IMG/VR virus record: IMGVR_UViG_3300028883_000011 | Location: 1-57,904 of that record | Strand: one strand, 5' to 3' | Length of the DNA stretch: 57,904 nt | Source of the DNA: a virus | Part shown: piece by piece, positions 8,078 to 17,230 of the stretch | Numbering within the stretch: position 1 is the stretch's first letter | Layout: every line of letters starts with the position of its first letter | The notes under the pieces: model-generated | The model's database searches: none | Told to the model about the DNA's origin: nothing | What the model saw: only the letters and a program-made list of their open reading frames with translations | Made by a program: the position numbers and the translations under genes

Positions 8078-8554
8078 ATGGATACGCCATTCCGAGGAAA
8101 GGAAAAGATCATTGCCGACAGTGCCAATGAATTCAGCACGCTGTTGAATCAACTCGGAGAGCATATCGGCGATCAATTCCAGACCGTGGCCACCGGTACT
8201 GTTTTGAGGACCTGGAAAGAGATCATCGCCAGGACGCCGGTTGACACCGGCAGGGCCCGGGCAAACTGGCAGATCGGAACCGAGGTTACCGGGACTGTTG
8301 TTGACGGTGAATTCAAGTCATCAGACAGAACACGATCAGCACCGCCCAGGCGCCTTGCATCGGATCCGAACATGCCCCAGGGCAGAGCCAGGACTGAGCT
8401 GAAGAATGCTGATGTGAAATGGATATTCAATAATCTGCCTTATATTGAAGCATTGGAGGCAGGGCACAGCGGCCAGGCACCGGCCGGGATGGTAGCGGAG
8501 TCGCTGCAGATGATGAACAACTATCTTAAATCCGAACTTGAGAAGTTGAAATGA
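8078..8554 (+). CDS. HK97 gp10-like tail completion protein
   Basis: A 158-residue protein with the HK97-gp10 family hallmarks: the RTPVDTGRARANWQIG motif at about 53-67 and NNLPYIEALEAGHSGQAPAGM near 115-135, followed by a C-terminal helix. These proteins cap the tail or join it to the head-completion complex. It lies in the normal position before the tail terminator, and its stop overlaps the next start (AAATGA). Confidence 0.9.
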   Translation: MDTPFRGKEKIIADSANEFSTLLNQLGEHIGDQFQTVATGTVLRTWKEIIARTPVDTGRARANWQIGTEVTGTVVDGEFKSSDRTRSAPPRRLASDPNMPQGRARTELKNADVKWIFNNLPYIEALEAGHSGQAPAGMVAESLQMMNNYLKSELEKLK

Positions 8555-8943
8555 ACCTGGTCATCGTCCAGAACCTGATAGAAACAGAAATCTCTACCAA
8601 TTGGTCTACTACATCGATCAAATGGCAGAATATCTCTTTCATTGAACCGAATACTGCCTGGATCTCAGTGGATATCAAACCAGGCTCGGCAGATACCACC
8701 AGCCTGGGGGCCAATGGGAAGAACCAGCAGTTCGGCAATGTCTGGATTAATGTGTTCTATCCGGTTGGGGCTGTTCTTTCGACGATGTTGGGATACGTTG
8801 ACACTCTCAAGGGGATTTTGGATCGCAAGTGTTTCGCCGGTGGGCTTCAATTTGAGGCGCCACAAATCATGGATATCGGAGCAGACGAAGATGATAAGTG
8901 GTACCAGGTCAGCATCCGGTTTCCGTTTTACTTTTTCGAATAG
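8551..8943 (+). CDS. Tail terminator protein (DUF4128-like)
   Basis: A 130-residue protein with the order LIETEISTNWS, WISVDIKPGSADTTSLG, FGNVWINVFYPVGAG-like strand and a closing strand YQVSIRFPFYF. This is the pattern of the DUF4128/gpU-type tail terminator that stops tail-tube growth and attaches the tail to the head. Start overlaps the HK97-gp10-like gene by four bases. Family name is by recognition, not a search. Confidence 0.8.
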   Translation: MNLVIVQNLIETEISTNWSTTSIKWQNISFIEPNTAWISVDIKPGSADTTSLGANGKNQQFGNVWINVFYPVGAVLSTMLGYVDTLKGILDRKCFAGGLQFEAPQIMDIGADEDDKWYQVSIRFPFYFFE

Positions 8944-8949
8944 GCTAAC

Positions 8950-9216
8950 ATGAAAAAACCCAGGAAAAAAACGACCTTTGAGCTGGCTGCTTATGCCAAG
9001 GAGAAGTTCGGCGTCGATCTCGACCCGAGCCACCCGCGGACAGAGCTGGTCAAGGAGATCAGGCGGCTGGAGTCCAAGCCGGACAAAAAACAGGACAAAA
9101 GCCCTGACACAAAAGAGAAACGAGCTGAAGTATCCGGCGATAAAAAGCCAGAAAAATCAGCAACCAAGAAAGAAGCGAAAGGTGACAAAAAACAGGACAA
9201 AAGCCCTGACAAATAA
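8950..9216 (+). CDS. Lysine-rich repeat protein with short HeH-like N-terminus
   Basis: An 88-residue highly charged protein. Residues about 8-38 (FELAAYAKEKFGVDLDPSH then ELVKEIRRLE) look like a short helix-extension-helix unit similar in style to the C-terminus of the protein at 724. The rest is a disordered Lys/Asp tail in which DKKQDKSPD occurs twice (DNA near 9084 and 9184). The role is unknown; it lies between tail terminator and tail tube. A possible terminator stem overlaps its 3' end. Confidence 0.72.
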   Translation: MKKPRKKTTFELAAYAKEKFGVDLDPSHPRTELVKEIRRLESKPDKKQDKSPDTKEKRAEVSGDKKPEKSATKKEAKGDKKQDKSPDK

Positions 9217-9238
9217 TCACATCATTTAAGGCTTTTTT
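9199..9238 (+). terminator. Possible Rho-independent terminator before tail tube gene
   Basis: AAAAGCC (9199-9205) can pair with GGCTTTT (9230-9236), followed by a T-run to 9238. The 24-base loop is long, so this may be a weak terminator or processing site that separates the joining genes from the highly expressed tail-tube gene. Confidence 0.4.
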
Positions 9239-9240
9239 AT

Positions 9241-9278
9241 CTCCAAAGCAGAGCCGAGGAGTATTGCCCAGAGGGTAT
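9241..9278 (+). promoter_or_regulatory. Conserved structured leader (copy 1), upstream of tail tube gene
   Basis: This 38-base element matches 57194-57234 in front of the coat gene at 34 positions. Both share CTCCAA, GCAGAGC, GGAGTA and GCCCAGAGGG in the same order. CTCC can pair with GGAG across a 13-base loop, and CCC-AGA-GGG forms a second small hairpin. It lies in the 5' untranslated region, about 30 bases before the tail-tube ATG. The element occurs only before the two most abundant virion proteins, so a translation enhancer, RNA stabiliser or protein-binding site is plausible (inference). Confidence 0.7.
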
Positions 9279-9309
9279 GGCCAATACTTTAATCTGACAG
9301 GAGGTAAAA

Positions 9310-10482
9310 ATGACCGTCGGTAAATCAGCGGGCGCAATTCTCGCCTACATCGCAGAAGCAACGTACGGCACAACGCCGGCCACACCTGCATTTTCCAACC
9401 TTGTTTTTGAAAACGAATCCCTGGGCATGGGCCGGGGTTCGCTTCAGGACAATTCCATTAACTCCACCCGGAACCGGGATTTTCATGGTGATGGGAATAA
9501 ATCCATCAGCGGCGGCCTGGGCGGGAATTTCATCTACAGCCAATGGGATGATTTTCTGGCCGCAGCACTGTTTTCCAGCTGGAACGCAGCTAAAACGTCT
9601 GTCACTGTAACGGATGCTACCACACTGACAATTTCAGGCGAGGATAAAACCGCCACCTATCCGGTCGGCATGAAGATTGTTCTATATGACCATTCCGGAT
9701 CCGGTATCAACGACGGGGATATTCATACTATTTCGGCATCCAGCTTCAGCACGGATACGACCCTGACAGTGGACACTATGGGGGCATCAACCGGAACGGT
9801 TACAATTGCCGCATTCGTGATCAACGGGACAACGCTGAGTTCTTTCTCATTGATCCGGAAAATCATGTCGACGGCTTCACCGCTGTCGTTTGTGTACTCC
9901 GGGATGGTCCCTGGATCCTTCAGCCTGGATATCAAGCCCGAGGCCCTGGTTAAAGCATCCTTCAATTTTCTCGGCAAAGATGAGGGAACAACCGAGCCCG
10001 GTAGCTCCACATATTCTGATATTTCCGGACTTGGTGAAAATCCGCTGTCCTCATACAACGGGTACATCAGCGAAGGGGGTTCTGAATCCAATATCATCAC
10101 CAGTTTGACGCTGAATGTTGAAAACGATTTGGAAGCGCTTTTTGCCATTGGATCTGACGCGGTTTACGAGATCGCAGAGGGTCCATTATTCAAGGTGTCC
10201 GGATCCCTGTCGATGTATATCGAGGATCTGACCCAGTACAACAAGTTCATCAACGGGACGCACTCCAGCCTGATCCTGCAGCTGACAGACCCGGCCAGCG
10301 GAACCGTTCTGGATGATACCTATCATATCATTCTGCCGGATATCAAGTTTACCGGGAACAAGGCGAACATTGGCGGCCAGGGAGCCATTATCAACGATAT
10401 GCCATTTGAGGCGCTGTCAACCGGATCCGGATCCAATAAGTGGACCATGTTGATCAGCCGATGGGCAGCAACTGACAGTTAA
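9310..10482 (+). CDS. Major tail tube protein
   Basis: A 390-residue protein after GACAGGAGG, a very strong ribosome site. It starts MTVGKSAGAILAYIAEATYG, a start typical of siphovirus tube proteins, with a beta-rich core, and residues about 95-180 (TSVTVTDATTLTISGEDKT onward) look like an inserted Ig-like/beta domain. The C-terminal part (GSLSMYIEDLTQYNKFING, TYHIILPDIKF) matches the tube fold. It polymerises around the tape measure. The gene is set apart by an upstream terminator candidate and the leader shared with the coat gene. Confidence 0.87.
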   Translation: MTVGKSAGAILAYIAEATYGTTPATPAFSNLVFENESLGMGRGSLQDNSINSTRNRDFHGDGNKSISGGLGGNFIYSQWDDFLAAALFSSWNAAKTSVTVTDATTLTISGEDKTATYPVGMKIVLYDHSGSGINDGDIHTISASSFSTDTTLTVDTMGASTGTVTIAAFVINGTTLSSFSLIRKIMSTASPLSFVYSGMVPGSFSLDIKPEALVKASFNFLGKDEGTTEPGSSTYSDISGLGENPLSSYNGYISEGGSESNIITSLTLNVENDLEALFAIGSDAVYEIAEGPLFKVSGSLSMYIEDLTQYNKFINGTHSSLILQLTDPASGTVLDDTYHIILPDIKFTGNKANIGGQGAIINDMPFEALSTGSGSNKWTMLISRWAATDS

Positions 10483-10544
10483 TTTACTGTCTGATTTTAA
10501 GCCGGTCCTGGTGGCCGGCATTACCAACCAACCAGAGGTTAAAT

Positions 10545-10955
10545 ATGAACGAGGTTACAGAGTCAACCGAACAACCCCGAGGGTTCGATATTTCTGAAGA
10601 GTTTAAGGTCACGGACCTGATGGAAGAAGGAAAGAATTTTCCGCTCTCAGAAGACGCATGGATCAAGGTCCGGTCGACCCAATCCGCGATCTGGCGGAAA
10701 AATTTCCGGAAGGCGCTGCGGGAGATCCCCGACGTGCAAGCCAACAACATGAAGTTGCGCGAAAAAGTGGTCATTCAGGCCATGGCCACCCATATGTTGT
10801 TGGAATGGGAAAATATCCGCATAGGCAAGGGCCCTTTTCTGGAAAACACTGTTGAAAACCGGATCAAAGCCCTGAAAAACGAAGGATTTCGGGAAACAGT
10901 CTGGAAACTGGCGGACGAAAAATCCAATTTCCAGGATGATGACGACCCAAACTGA
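10545..10955 (+). CDS. Tail assembly chaperone G-like protein
   Basis: A 136-residue mainly helical protein with an AACCAGAGGTT site. Position between tail tube and tape measure, acidic composition and an internal frameshift site at the end identify it as the G-like chaperone that, with the GT-like frameshift product, coats the tape measure during tail assembly. It ends DDDDPN at a CCCAAAC heptamer directly before TGA (10946-10955). Confidence 0.88.
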   Translation: MNEVTESTEQPRGFDISEEFKVTDLMEEGKNFPLSEDAWIKVRSTQSAIWRKNFRKALREIPDVQANNMKLREKVVIQAMATHMLLEWENIRIGKGPFLENTVENRIKALKNEGFRETVWKLADEKSNFQDDDDPN

Positions 10956-11290
10956 CAGACTTTGCGCTTGCCTATTTTAGGTTTCAAAAAAGTGCAACGG
11001 AGCTCTGGCAGGTCGCAAAGTCGAAAAAGATGTCTTTCAAGGAGTTCCTGGAAGCATCTGACCACGAGTATTACGAGGTTCCATATCGGTATTTTGAGTT
11101 TTTTGAGGCCTGGAATTATCTGAAGCGGTTCCGGCAGATCAACGGCATGGCTATCAGTCCGTTGAGTTTTCAAGATTGTTTGCTGTACTCAGACCGCCTG
11201 GGGGTTCCGGGGATGTATAGCCTCCGTTTCTGCGACGCAGTCATAACAATAGACCGGGCGTGGATCACCGCACAACAAGAGGACAAATGA
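10943..11290 (+). CDS. Tail assembly chaperone GT extension (reached by -1 frameshift)
   Basis: This frame opens at 10943, just before the slippery heptamer, and has no ribosome site of its own at the first internal ATG (11030). Translated by -1 slip it reads PKLTDFALAYFRFQKSATEL, then MSFKEFLEASDHEYYEVPYR and on to 11290, about 112 residues after the slip. In the lambda model the T domain of GT binds the tail tube protein while G binds the tape measure. Its stop overlaps the tape-measure start (ATGA). Confidence 0.88.
   Translation, partial: RPKLTDFALAYFRFQKSATELWQVAKSKKMSFKEFLEASDHEYYEVPYRYFEFFEAWNYLKRFRQINGMAISPLSFQDCLLYSDRLGVPGMYSLRFCDAVITIDRAWITAQQEDK
10946..10952 (+). promoter_or_regulatory. 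Programmed -1 frameshift site CCCAAAC
   Basis: In the G frame the bases read C CCA AAC TGA, a canonical X XXY YYZ heptamer immediately before the stop. A -1 slip continues through 113 codons without interruption to the stop at 11290, giving a fusion of about 248 residues. Position and form match the conserved lambda G/GT device. Confidence 0.9.
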
Positions 11291-14200
11291 CAACGGTAGG
11301 ATATCAGATATCGGTTGACACCAGAACCGGAACAGCCAACCTCAAGAAGCTGGACAAGGGGTTTGAGAACGTCGGCAAAGAGGCCAAGAAAAGCCAGAAA
11401 CAAGTCGACACCTTCACAAAAGCCCTGCCCAGAATGGGGGCAGCGATTTCCGCGGCCTTCTCCGCGGCCGCAGTAATCGCGTTCTCTGCCAAATCTCTTA
11501 GCGCTTTCGGTGAGTACGAATCGGCCCTGATCGATATGGCCAAGGTCACGGACGAATCCCTGGACAGCATCGAAACCAAGATCAAATCCCTGGACGCCTC
11601 CCTGGGGAACTATACGGAGTTGACCAAGGGATATTATCAGGTGATGTCTGCCGGGATCACGGAACCGGCTAAGGCCATGGACACCCTGGTGGCGTCCTCA
11701 AAACTGGCCAAAGCAGCCCATGTCAACCAAGCGGAAACAGTCAAAGGGCTCTCTTCTATCCTGGAGGCCTACGGTGATTCCCTCAAAGGTGCGACCGAAG
11801 CCGGGGATCTGCTCCTGCAGATGGAAGCCAAGGGTAAAACCAGCGTCCAGGAATTGATTCCAGTAATCGGAAAAGTGGCTGGCCTGTCCTCTGCTCTGAA
11901 AATTTCCTCCGATCAGATGGCCGGGATCTTTTCCAAGATCACCCTGCTATCCGGTGGTACCGCTTACGCTGCCACCCAGTATGAGGCCCTGATGTCCTCA
12001 ATGATGACCCCCACAAAAACCATGGCCGCATTGTTCAAAGAGTATGGTGGAGCGGCTGAGGCAATCAAGAAAGTCGGGATAGAGGATGTCTTAAAAAGGA
12101 TCAAAGAAGAAGCCGGCGGCAGCGCTGAAAAACTTGGAGAACTGTTTGGCCGAAAGGAGGCGATTCAAGGCTTTATCACGCTGTTCAAAGATGACTTCAA
12201 GGGCGCAACAGCGAATATTGAGGCCATGAAAAATAAAACCGGCAAGCTGGATGAGGCATGGAATAAATTTCAACAGTCCTGGGAGGGCATCAAGGATAAA
12301 TTCAAAAACACCATTGGCGATATTCTAGTCGAGTTCGGCAAGGAATTGAGCCCTTCAATCATGCAAGGCATGGATGATTTCGCGGAATGGGCAAAAGAGA
12401 ATAAGAGCGACATCATTGAAGTCGCAAAAGCCATGGGTGAATTGGCTAAGTTTACTATGACCATCGGGCTTTGGGCCGGCCGCGGGGTGGCTGGGTATGT
12501 CAAGTTGTTTGCTTTTATAAAAAAGGAGCTGCAGGATCTCCAGGATGATATCAGCTATGGGTTTAGCCAAACAGGTATTGATCAAAAAATTAAAGGGAAA
12601 AACCTGGGGGTGGTAACCCAAAGCCTTGAGGAAACCCTGGCTGCAGACAAAAACAGCGCTCTGAATGCCATTGAAATCAAGGTCAAGACCGAATATGCGC
12701 CGGCAGGCCCTGAGGACGAGCAGCTGCATTCTGCGATCTCCAGCCCCGAAAAGGTGGCAGACCCTGTCAAACTACCCGTTCATTTCACAGCAGCCGGCAG
12801 CCAGGACGCAAAGATCATGGAAATGATGTATCAATCCCGCACCGGTAGCCCTTCTGCTTCTGATATTTCTGCTGGATTCCATGTTCCCGGCAGTGTCCGA
12901 CGGGAAAACCAGGCCTATTGGAACAGCATGGACCTTGAGGACCAATCTGTTCATTCAATGTGGGCTGTTCCCAGTGATGTTCGTGAAGAAAATCAGGCGT
13001 TCTGGGATACAATTAATAAGGGGTTGGATAATGCGATTGTCGGCGCATCACAAATGGAAGTGGCTTTGGCGTCAGCATTTGCCACAATCATCGATCAGGA
13101 AGCGTCACTGGAGCAGAAAGGCCAGTCCCTTGGTTCTCTCGCCGGCGGCATGATTGGCACTATGTATGGCCCAGCAGGGCAGATCGCAGGCTCAGCTGTT
13201 GGTGGGTTGGTCGGAAAAGCCCTTGGTGGCATGTTTGGTAGTGATGATGGGCCGAGTGCTGTCGACAAACTGAATGCCAAATTTAAAGAACTCACTCAAA
13301 CAATGGACAACTTCGATGAGTCACTGAAACGCGCAGGGATGAGTGAAAAAGAAAAGGCCGATACATATTACCAGGGCATGCAGGACATAGAGGATCTACG
13401 GAGTCAATTGCTCATCCCAACACGCGACATCCCCATAATGTTGACTCACGATGAGCGGATCTGGAAACAGATTGCTCGGATTATGGGCGACATAGAACCG
13501 TACCGAGAAGACATTTTAAGCGCGGGCCTATCTGCCAAAAACCAAGTTCAATCTATTAAACAATCAGCCGCTGATTACAAAACAGATTATCAGCGACGAG
13601 ACTGGGGAGCAGATGCCTGGAAGTCCCAGTATTCGTCAGATCAATTGGCAGCCAATGAACTCAGAACCACGCTTCTTGGAATGCAGAATACGCTCAGTAA
13701 TATAGATGCGGGTACAGACGAATACCGTTTGCTTGAGGCCCAAGTTGCGATGGCACAGATGGATTATGCCGATGCACTGCAGGAAGCATGGGATTCTCAA
13801 CAGGAGTATTTGGCTTTGATTGAGGACCAGATCGTATCTCAAAAGGCTTTGGTTGAATCCCTTGACAATCTCAAGACATCACTGCTGGAGGGTGACCTCA
13901 ACCCGGATCAATCATTTGCCTGGGCACAGGCTCACTATAACGAGCTATTGGCAGAGGCCCAGGCCTCCGGCGCAACAGAAAGTGATATCGAAGCCTATGA
14001 GAATTATGTCGAGACCTATCTCAGAAAAGCCAAGGATCAATATGGGTCCACTGCTCAATATGCTGAGATCTTTGATCGGGTTTTGAATACCGATATCTCT
14101 GATGTCCAGGATGCTTTGGCTTTGGCCATCCAGCAAAATACCGATGCGGTTTTAGGTAATACCGGTGCTATTTTATCATTTACCCAAGACCCACAAAAAT

Positions 14201-14559
14201 TTGTAGACCCCTGGTACGGCCCGGGGGTGCCTCCTGATTTCACCGCACCAGGTTTTGCCGACGGCGGCATTTCGGCGGGGCCTTCAAGTGGCTATATGGC
14301 TTTAATGCATGGGACGGAGGCCCATATACCACTTGCAGATGGAAACGTGATTCGCGGAGCAGTGCAATTAAAGGGCGATCTGAACCAGGGTCAATCCATC
14401 GCTCTTCTGCAGGAGCTGATCGCGACAGTCAAGGAAGGGCAATATATTCAAGTCGATGTCGACGGCGGCCAGCTCAACGCCCGGATTCGCAGAGAAGCGG
14501 ATCGGAATCGGGTTGATGCCGACAATTACGGGTATCATGGCCGGAGGATGGTGTCATGA
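11287..14559 (+). CDS. Tape measure protein
   Basis: A 1090-residue protein; ATG at 11287 overlaps the preceding stop. The N-terminus (GYQISVDTRTGTANLKKLDKGF) and hydrophobic AAISAAFSAAAVIAFSA at about 52-68 are standard for TIGR01760/PhageMin_Tail tape measures, with the core from about 75 to 370. A second hydrophobic Gly/Ala-rich stretch (residues about 625-665, SLAGGMIGTMYGPAGQIAG) may insert into the host membrane at DNA entry. The C-terminus has a glycine-rich ADGGISAGPSSGYMALMHG motif common in tape measures. At about 1.5 angstrom per residue the tail would be of the order of 160 nm (inference from family behaviour). Confidence 0.93.
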   Translation: MTTVGYQISVDTRTGTANLKKLDKGFENVGKEAKKSQKQVDTFTKALPRMGAAISAAFSAAAVIAFSAKSLSAFGEYESALIDMAKVTDESLDSIETKIKSLDASLGNYTELTKGYYQVMSAGITEPAKAMDTLVASSKLAKAAHVNQAETVKGLSSILEAYGDSLKGATEAGDLLLQMEAKGKTSVQELIPVIGKVAGLSSALKISSDQMAGIFSKITLLSGGTAYAATQYEALMSSMMTPTKTMAALFKEYGGAAEAIKKVGIEDVLKRIKEEAGGSAEKLGELFGRKEAIQGFITLFKDDFKGATANIEAMKNKTGKLDEAWNKFQQSWEGIKDKFKNTIGDILVEFGKELSPSIMQGMDDFAEWAKENKSDIIEVAKAMGELAKFTMTIGLWAGRGVAGYVKLFAFIKKELQDLQDDISYGFSQTGIDQKIKGKNLGVVTQSLEETLAADKNSALNAIEIKVKTEYAPAGPEDEQLHSAISSPEKVADPVKLPVHFTAAGSQDAKIMEMMYQSRTGSPSASDISAGFHVPGSVRRENQAYWNSMDLEDQSVHSMWAVPSDVREENQAFWDTINKGLDNAIVGASQMEVALASAFATIIDQEASLEQKGQSLGSLAGGMIGTMYGPAGQIAGSAVGGLVGKALGGMFGSDDGPSAVDKLNAKFKELTQTMDNFDESLKRAGMSEKEKADTYYQGMQDIEDLRSQLLIPTRDIPIMLTHDERIWKQIARIMGDIEPYREDILSAGLSAKNQVQSIKQSAADYKTDYQRRDWGADAWKSQYSSDQLAANELRTTLLGMQNTLSNIDAGTDEYRLLEAQVAMAQMDYADALQEAWDSQQEYLALIEDQIVSQKALVESLDNLKTSLLEGDLNPDQSFAWAQAHYNELLAEAQASGATESDIEAYENYVETYLRKAKDQYGSTAQYAEIFDRVLNTDISDVQDALALAIQQNTDAVLGNTGAILSFTQDPQKFVDPWYGPGVPPDFTAPGFADGGISAGPSSGYMALMHGTEAHIPLADGNVIRGAVQLKGDLNQGQSIALLQELIATVKEGQYIQVDVDGGQLNARIRREADRNRVDADNYGYHGRRMVS

Positions 14560-15971
14560 TCCATTTAAAGCTGACAGATTCCAGTTCCAATGATTTCTAT
14601 CTCGCAGAGAGCGATACCGAGATCCTGGACGGGGCTACACTGCAATTCTGGTATGACCGGATCAAGTCCATATCTCCAATTCGCATGGACCTTGACTATG
14701 ATTACGGGGGCATGTTGCGGGTATCGGGTTCCGGAACTATTTCTATCTCTCCGGAAACGTTCGAGGACCTGGCCCGCCCCCCGTTGAAAGTGACTGTGGA
14801 TGCCAGGTGGCTGAATATCGAGAATCAGGCCGTTACAAACCTGTTTGTGTCAACCGGATATCTGAAGAAGATCACGAAAACAGAAATCACATACAGCCTG
14901 TTTACACAAGAGATTGATGTGGATTTACTGGATGATGATACGTCGACATACGGATCCGGAGAGAACCGGGTGCTACCCTTGGCATTCGGCCAGGTAGACA
15001 TGGTTGAGCCGCTTCGTGTGGGAACATCGTCTGATTATACCTATCACAAGGCCGGAATCCAGGGAGCCGATGCGTCGGTGTATAAAGTCTATGAAGACGG
15101 CCGGCAAAAGAACAAATATACCGGAGCTGACTATATTGGGACCATCAAAGACAACGGGGACGGGACTTTCAAGTCTGTCCTGCATGATGATGACACCACA
15201 GCCAACGAGCCCTACGGGACTGTCAGGATGTGCGGGGATAATGATGAGTCGTTTTCCCATAATTCAGTAACCTACTACATGAATAAGCTGGATGGGATTT
15301 TTGCATATTGTCTGAACCGTATCAATACAGCAAAAAGCACCAGCTACACCCTGGACTCAACCTATGCCAGGGCGACGATCCCGGAGGTTGCATTTTACCA
15401 GACAGAGCAAGCCAATATTCTGGATTTTCTGTCAGAGGTATCTGCCTATTTTTCCCACTGCTTTTATATCGATGAAGAGAACCAAGTATTTTATCTGATC
15501 GATATGCTGCGGGATAATGGGAGTGAAGCGCTTTCCAGCTCTGATGGTGACGCCGTTGAGTTCTTTGGAGTCGAATACGAATACCCCAGGCCGGTCAAAA
15601 AAATCATTGCAAAATGGACAGTGCTGGACCCGACAACGGATCCGGATGGCTATCCGGCTGTTGATACTATTTTCTGCACCCAGGAGGTCGACGGAGATAA
15701 TACATTTGGGCTGGAAAAAGAGATTAAAAAACACTACACAACTGTCAAGTCAGATATTTTGACAGCTATAAAAAATATAGGGGATCTACTCCAGGCCCCA
15801 ACATCAGAACTCAAGATCCCATATGAAATTGGGGCAACGTTAGGAAAAAAATATACCTGGACGGATACGGCATTGGAAAAGCCATCCACAATTAATATTC
15901 GGGCCAGGAACCTGATCTTTGATCCGTTGGAATATCAGATCACAATTGAAGGGCAGGCATACGCGAGCTGA
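14556..15971 (+). CDS. Tail hub / distal tail protein
   Basis: A 471-residue beta-rich protein with ATGA overlap to the tape measure. Sequence features (SISPIRMDLDYDYGGMLRVS, LPLAFGQVDMVEP, HCFYIDEENQVFYLIDM) and position directly after the tape measure suggest the distal tail or hub protein that forms the tail tip. LPLAFGQ resembles the conserved motif of hub proteins that begin with a measured-field region. No enzymatic domain recognised. Confidence 0.75.
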   Translation: MIHLKLTDSSSNDFYLAESDTEILDGATLQFWYDRIKSISPIRMDLDYDYGGMLRVSGSGTISISPETFEDLARPPLKVTVDARWLNIENQAVTNLFVSTGYLKKITKTEITYSLFTQEIDVDLLDDDTSTYGSGENRVLPLAFGQVDMVEPLRVGTSSDYTYHKAGIQGADASVYKVYEDGRQKNKYTGADYIGTIKDNGDGTFKSVLHDDDTTANEPYGTVRMCGDNDESFSHNSVTYYMNKLDGIFAYCLNRINTAKSTSYTLDSTYARATIPEVAFYQTEQANILDFLSEVSAYFSHCFYIDEENQVFYLIDMLRDNGSEALSSSDGDAVEFFGVEYEYPRPVKKIIAKWTVLDPTTDPDGYPAVDTIFCTQEVDGDNTFGLEKEIKKHYTTVKSDILTAIKNIGDLLQAPTSELKIPYEIGATLGKKYTWTDTALEKPSTINIRARNLIFDPLEYQITIEGQAYAS

Positions 15972-15973
15972 GC

Positions 15974-17230
15974 ATGGGCGATTTACTTACCATTCCTACA
16001 TCAATGGCAACGGGAGCTTATACACAGGAAAGCTCCGTAGAACTGAAGTCGTTGAATAGGATCACGAATACTCAAACGGCTGTCACTGTATCGCCAAATC
16101 CGGACCTGGGGGAGTATCAGACTATTCAGAGTGCAATCAACGCTCTGTCTGACGAAGGCGGAGTTGTGCTAGTGAAAAAGGGCACATACACGCTCAGCTC
16201 TGCGATATCAATTCCGGATAAAAACATTACTATCGAAGGCGAGAACGCCGACGAGGTAATTATTGATGGCAATAATGGGAGCTACCATGCTTTTTCCGTT
16301 TCGAGTTTTTCAAAAAAGCTGGTGATAAAAAACCTAACGGTCAAAAACGTCAGCCAGTCCTCAAGCTATTCGACGGTTTATTTGTATAATTCTACAAAGC
16401 AGGGAACCGCCTGGATATCGGGGTGTAATTTGTCCGATTGCGAATATGGTATTTATGTTCATCGGTTTTCCAAGGTTGTTATTGTAGACTGCGATATCAG
16501 TGATTGTGGGGGAACCGGGATTTATTCGACAACCAGCACCACGGATCTGTTGAAAATTCTCTCCTGCGATATCAGCGATTGTGACGACTATGGTCTTTAT
16601 CTACGTTCGCTAGGGACTATGGAAATCTCTGATAATACCATCGGGGAGATGGAATATTGCGTAAAACTTACCATTGATGACCTGACGTTTACCAATAACG
16701 TCTTAACAATGGCCCCTGATTATACCTCCGCCGCCAGAATAGGGTTCGATCTGGTGGGCAGTTCGTCACTGTCTAAAGCGCTCGTTCAGGGAAATACCAT
16801 TAAATTAACAGATACAATCTCTGTGGGGAAATATACTTATTCTGTCTATGTAAATGGCGGGTCTGGATTGAAGTTAACCTTTGTAGATAACACGGTATTA
16901 TTTACTCTAAAAATTAATAGTTCCAGTGGATTTTGCTGGAACATATATTTGAAAGATATAAGTAATTGTAATATATCAAGAAACAATATGATTGTAGACA
17001 ACATTGGGACGTCTACTAATAAATGCCATGGGATCAAGTTGGATAACGCAAATTATTGTGTAGTTAGTTCAAATAGGTCTGAGTTTCCGGGGCTTGCTGG
17101 AAACTGTTGTGTTAGTTATACGGGCTCAGACTACAACAGCATTCAAGGCAACATGGTAAAAAATGGTATTGGAGCAACAGGTGGATCGGGCTGTGGGGCA
17201 TGCACTATTGTGGATAATGTTTCTGTCTAG
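15974..17230 (+). CDS. Tail spike-like right-handed beta-helix protein
   Basis: A 418-residue protein. Residues 45-110 (DLGEYQTIQSAINALSDEGGVVLVKKGTY) show the pectate-lyase superfamily entry, and residues about 95-400 are repeated short strands with periodic Asn/Ser/Gly turns (CDISDCGGTGIYS, CDISDCDDYGLYL, SGCNLSDCEYGIYV), diagnostic of a right-handed beta-helix. Such spikes bind or cleave surface polysaccharide. The N-terminal 40 residues would attach it to the tail. No catalytic site is certain. Codon use becomes more AT-rich toward the end, a sign of mosaic exchange. Confidence 0.85.
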   Translation: MGDLLTIPTSMATGAYTQESSVELKSLNRITNTQTAVTVSPNPDLGEYQTIQSAINALSDEGGVVLVKKGTYTLSSAISIPDKNITIEGENADEVIIDGNNGSYHAFSVSSFSKKLVIKNLTVKNVSQSSSYSTVYLYNSTKQGTAWISGCNLSDCEYGIYVHRFSKVVIVDCDISDCGGTGIYSTTSTTDLLKILSCDISDCDDYGLYLRSLGTMEISDNTIGEMEYCVKLTIDDLTFTNNVLTMAPDYTSAARIGFDLVGSSSLSKALVQGNTIKLTDTISVGKYTYSVYVNGGSGLKLTFVDNTVLFTLKINSSSGFCWNIYLKDISNCNISRNNMIVDNIGTSTNKCHGIKLDNANYCVVSSNRSEFPGLAGNCCVSYTGSDYNSIQGNMVKNGIGATGGSGCGACTIVDNVSV

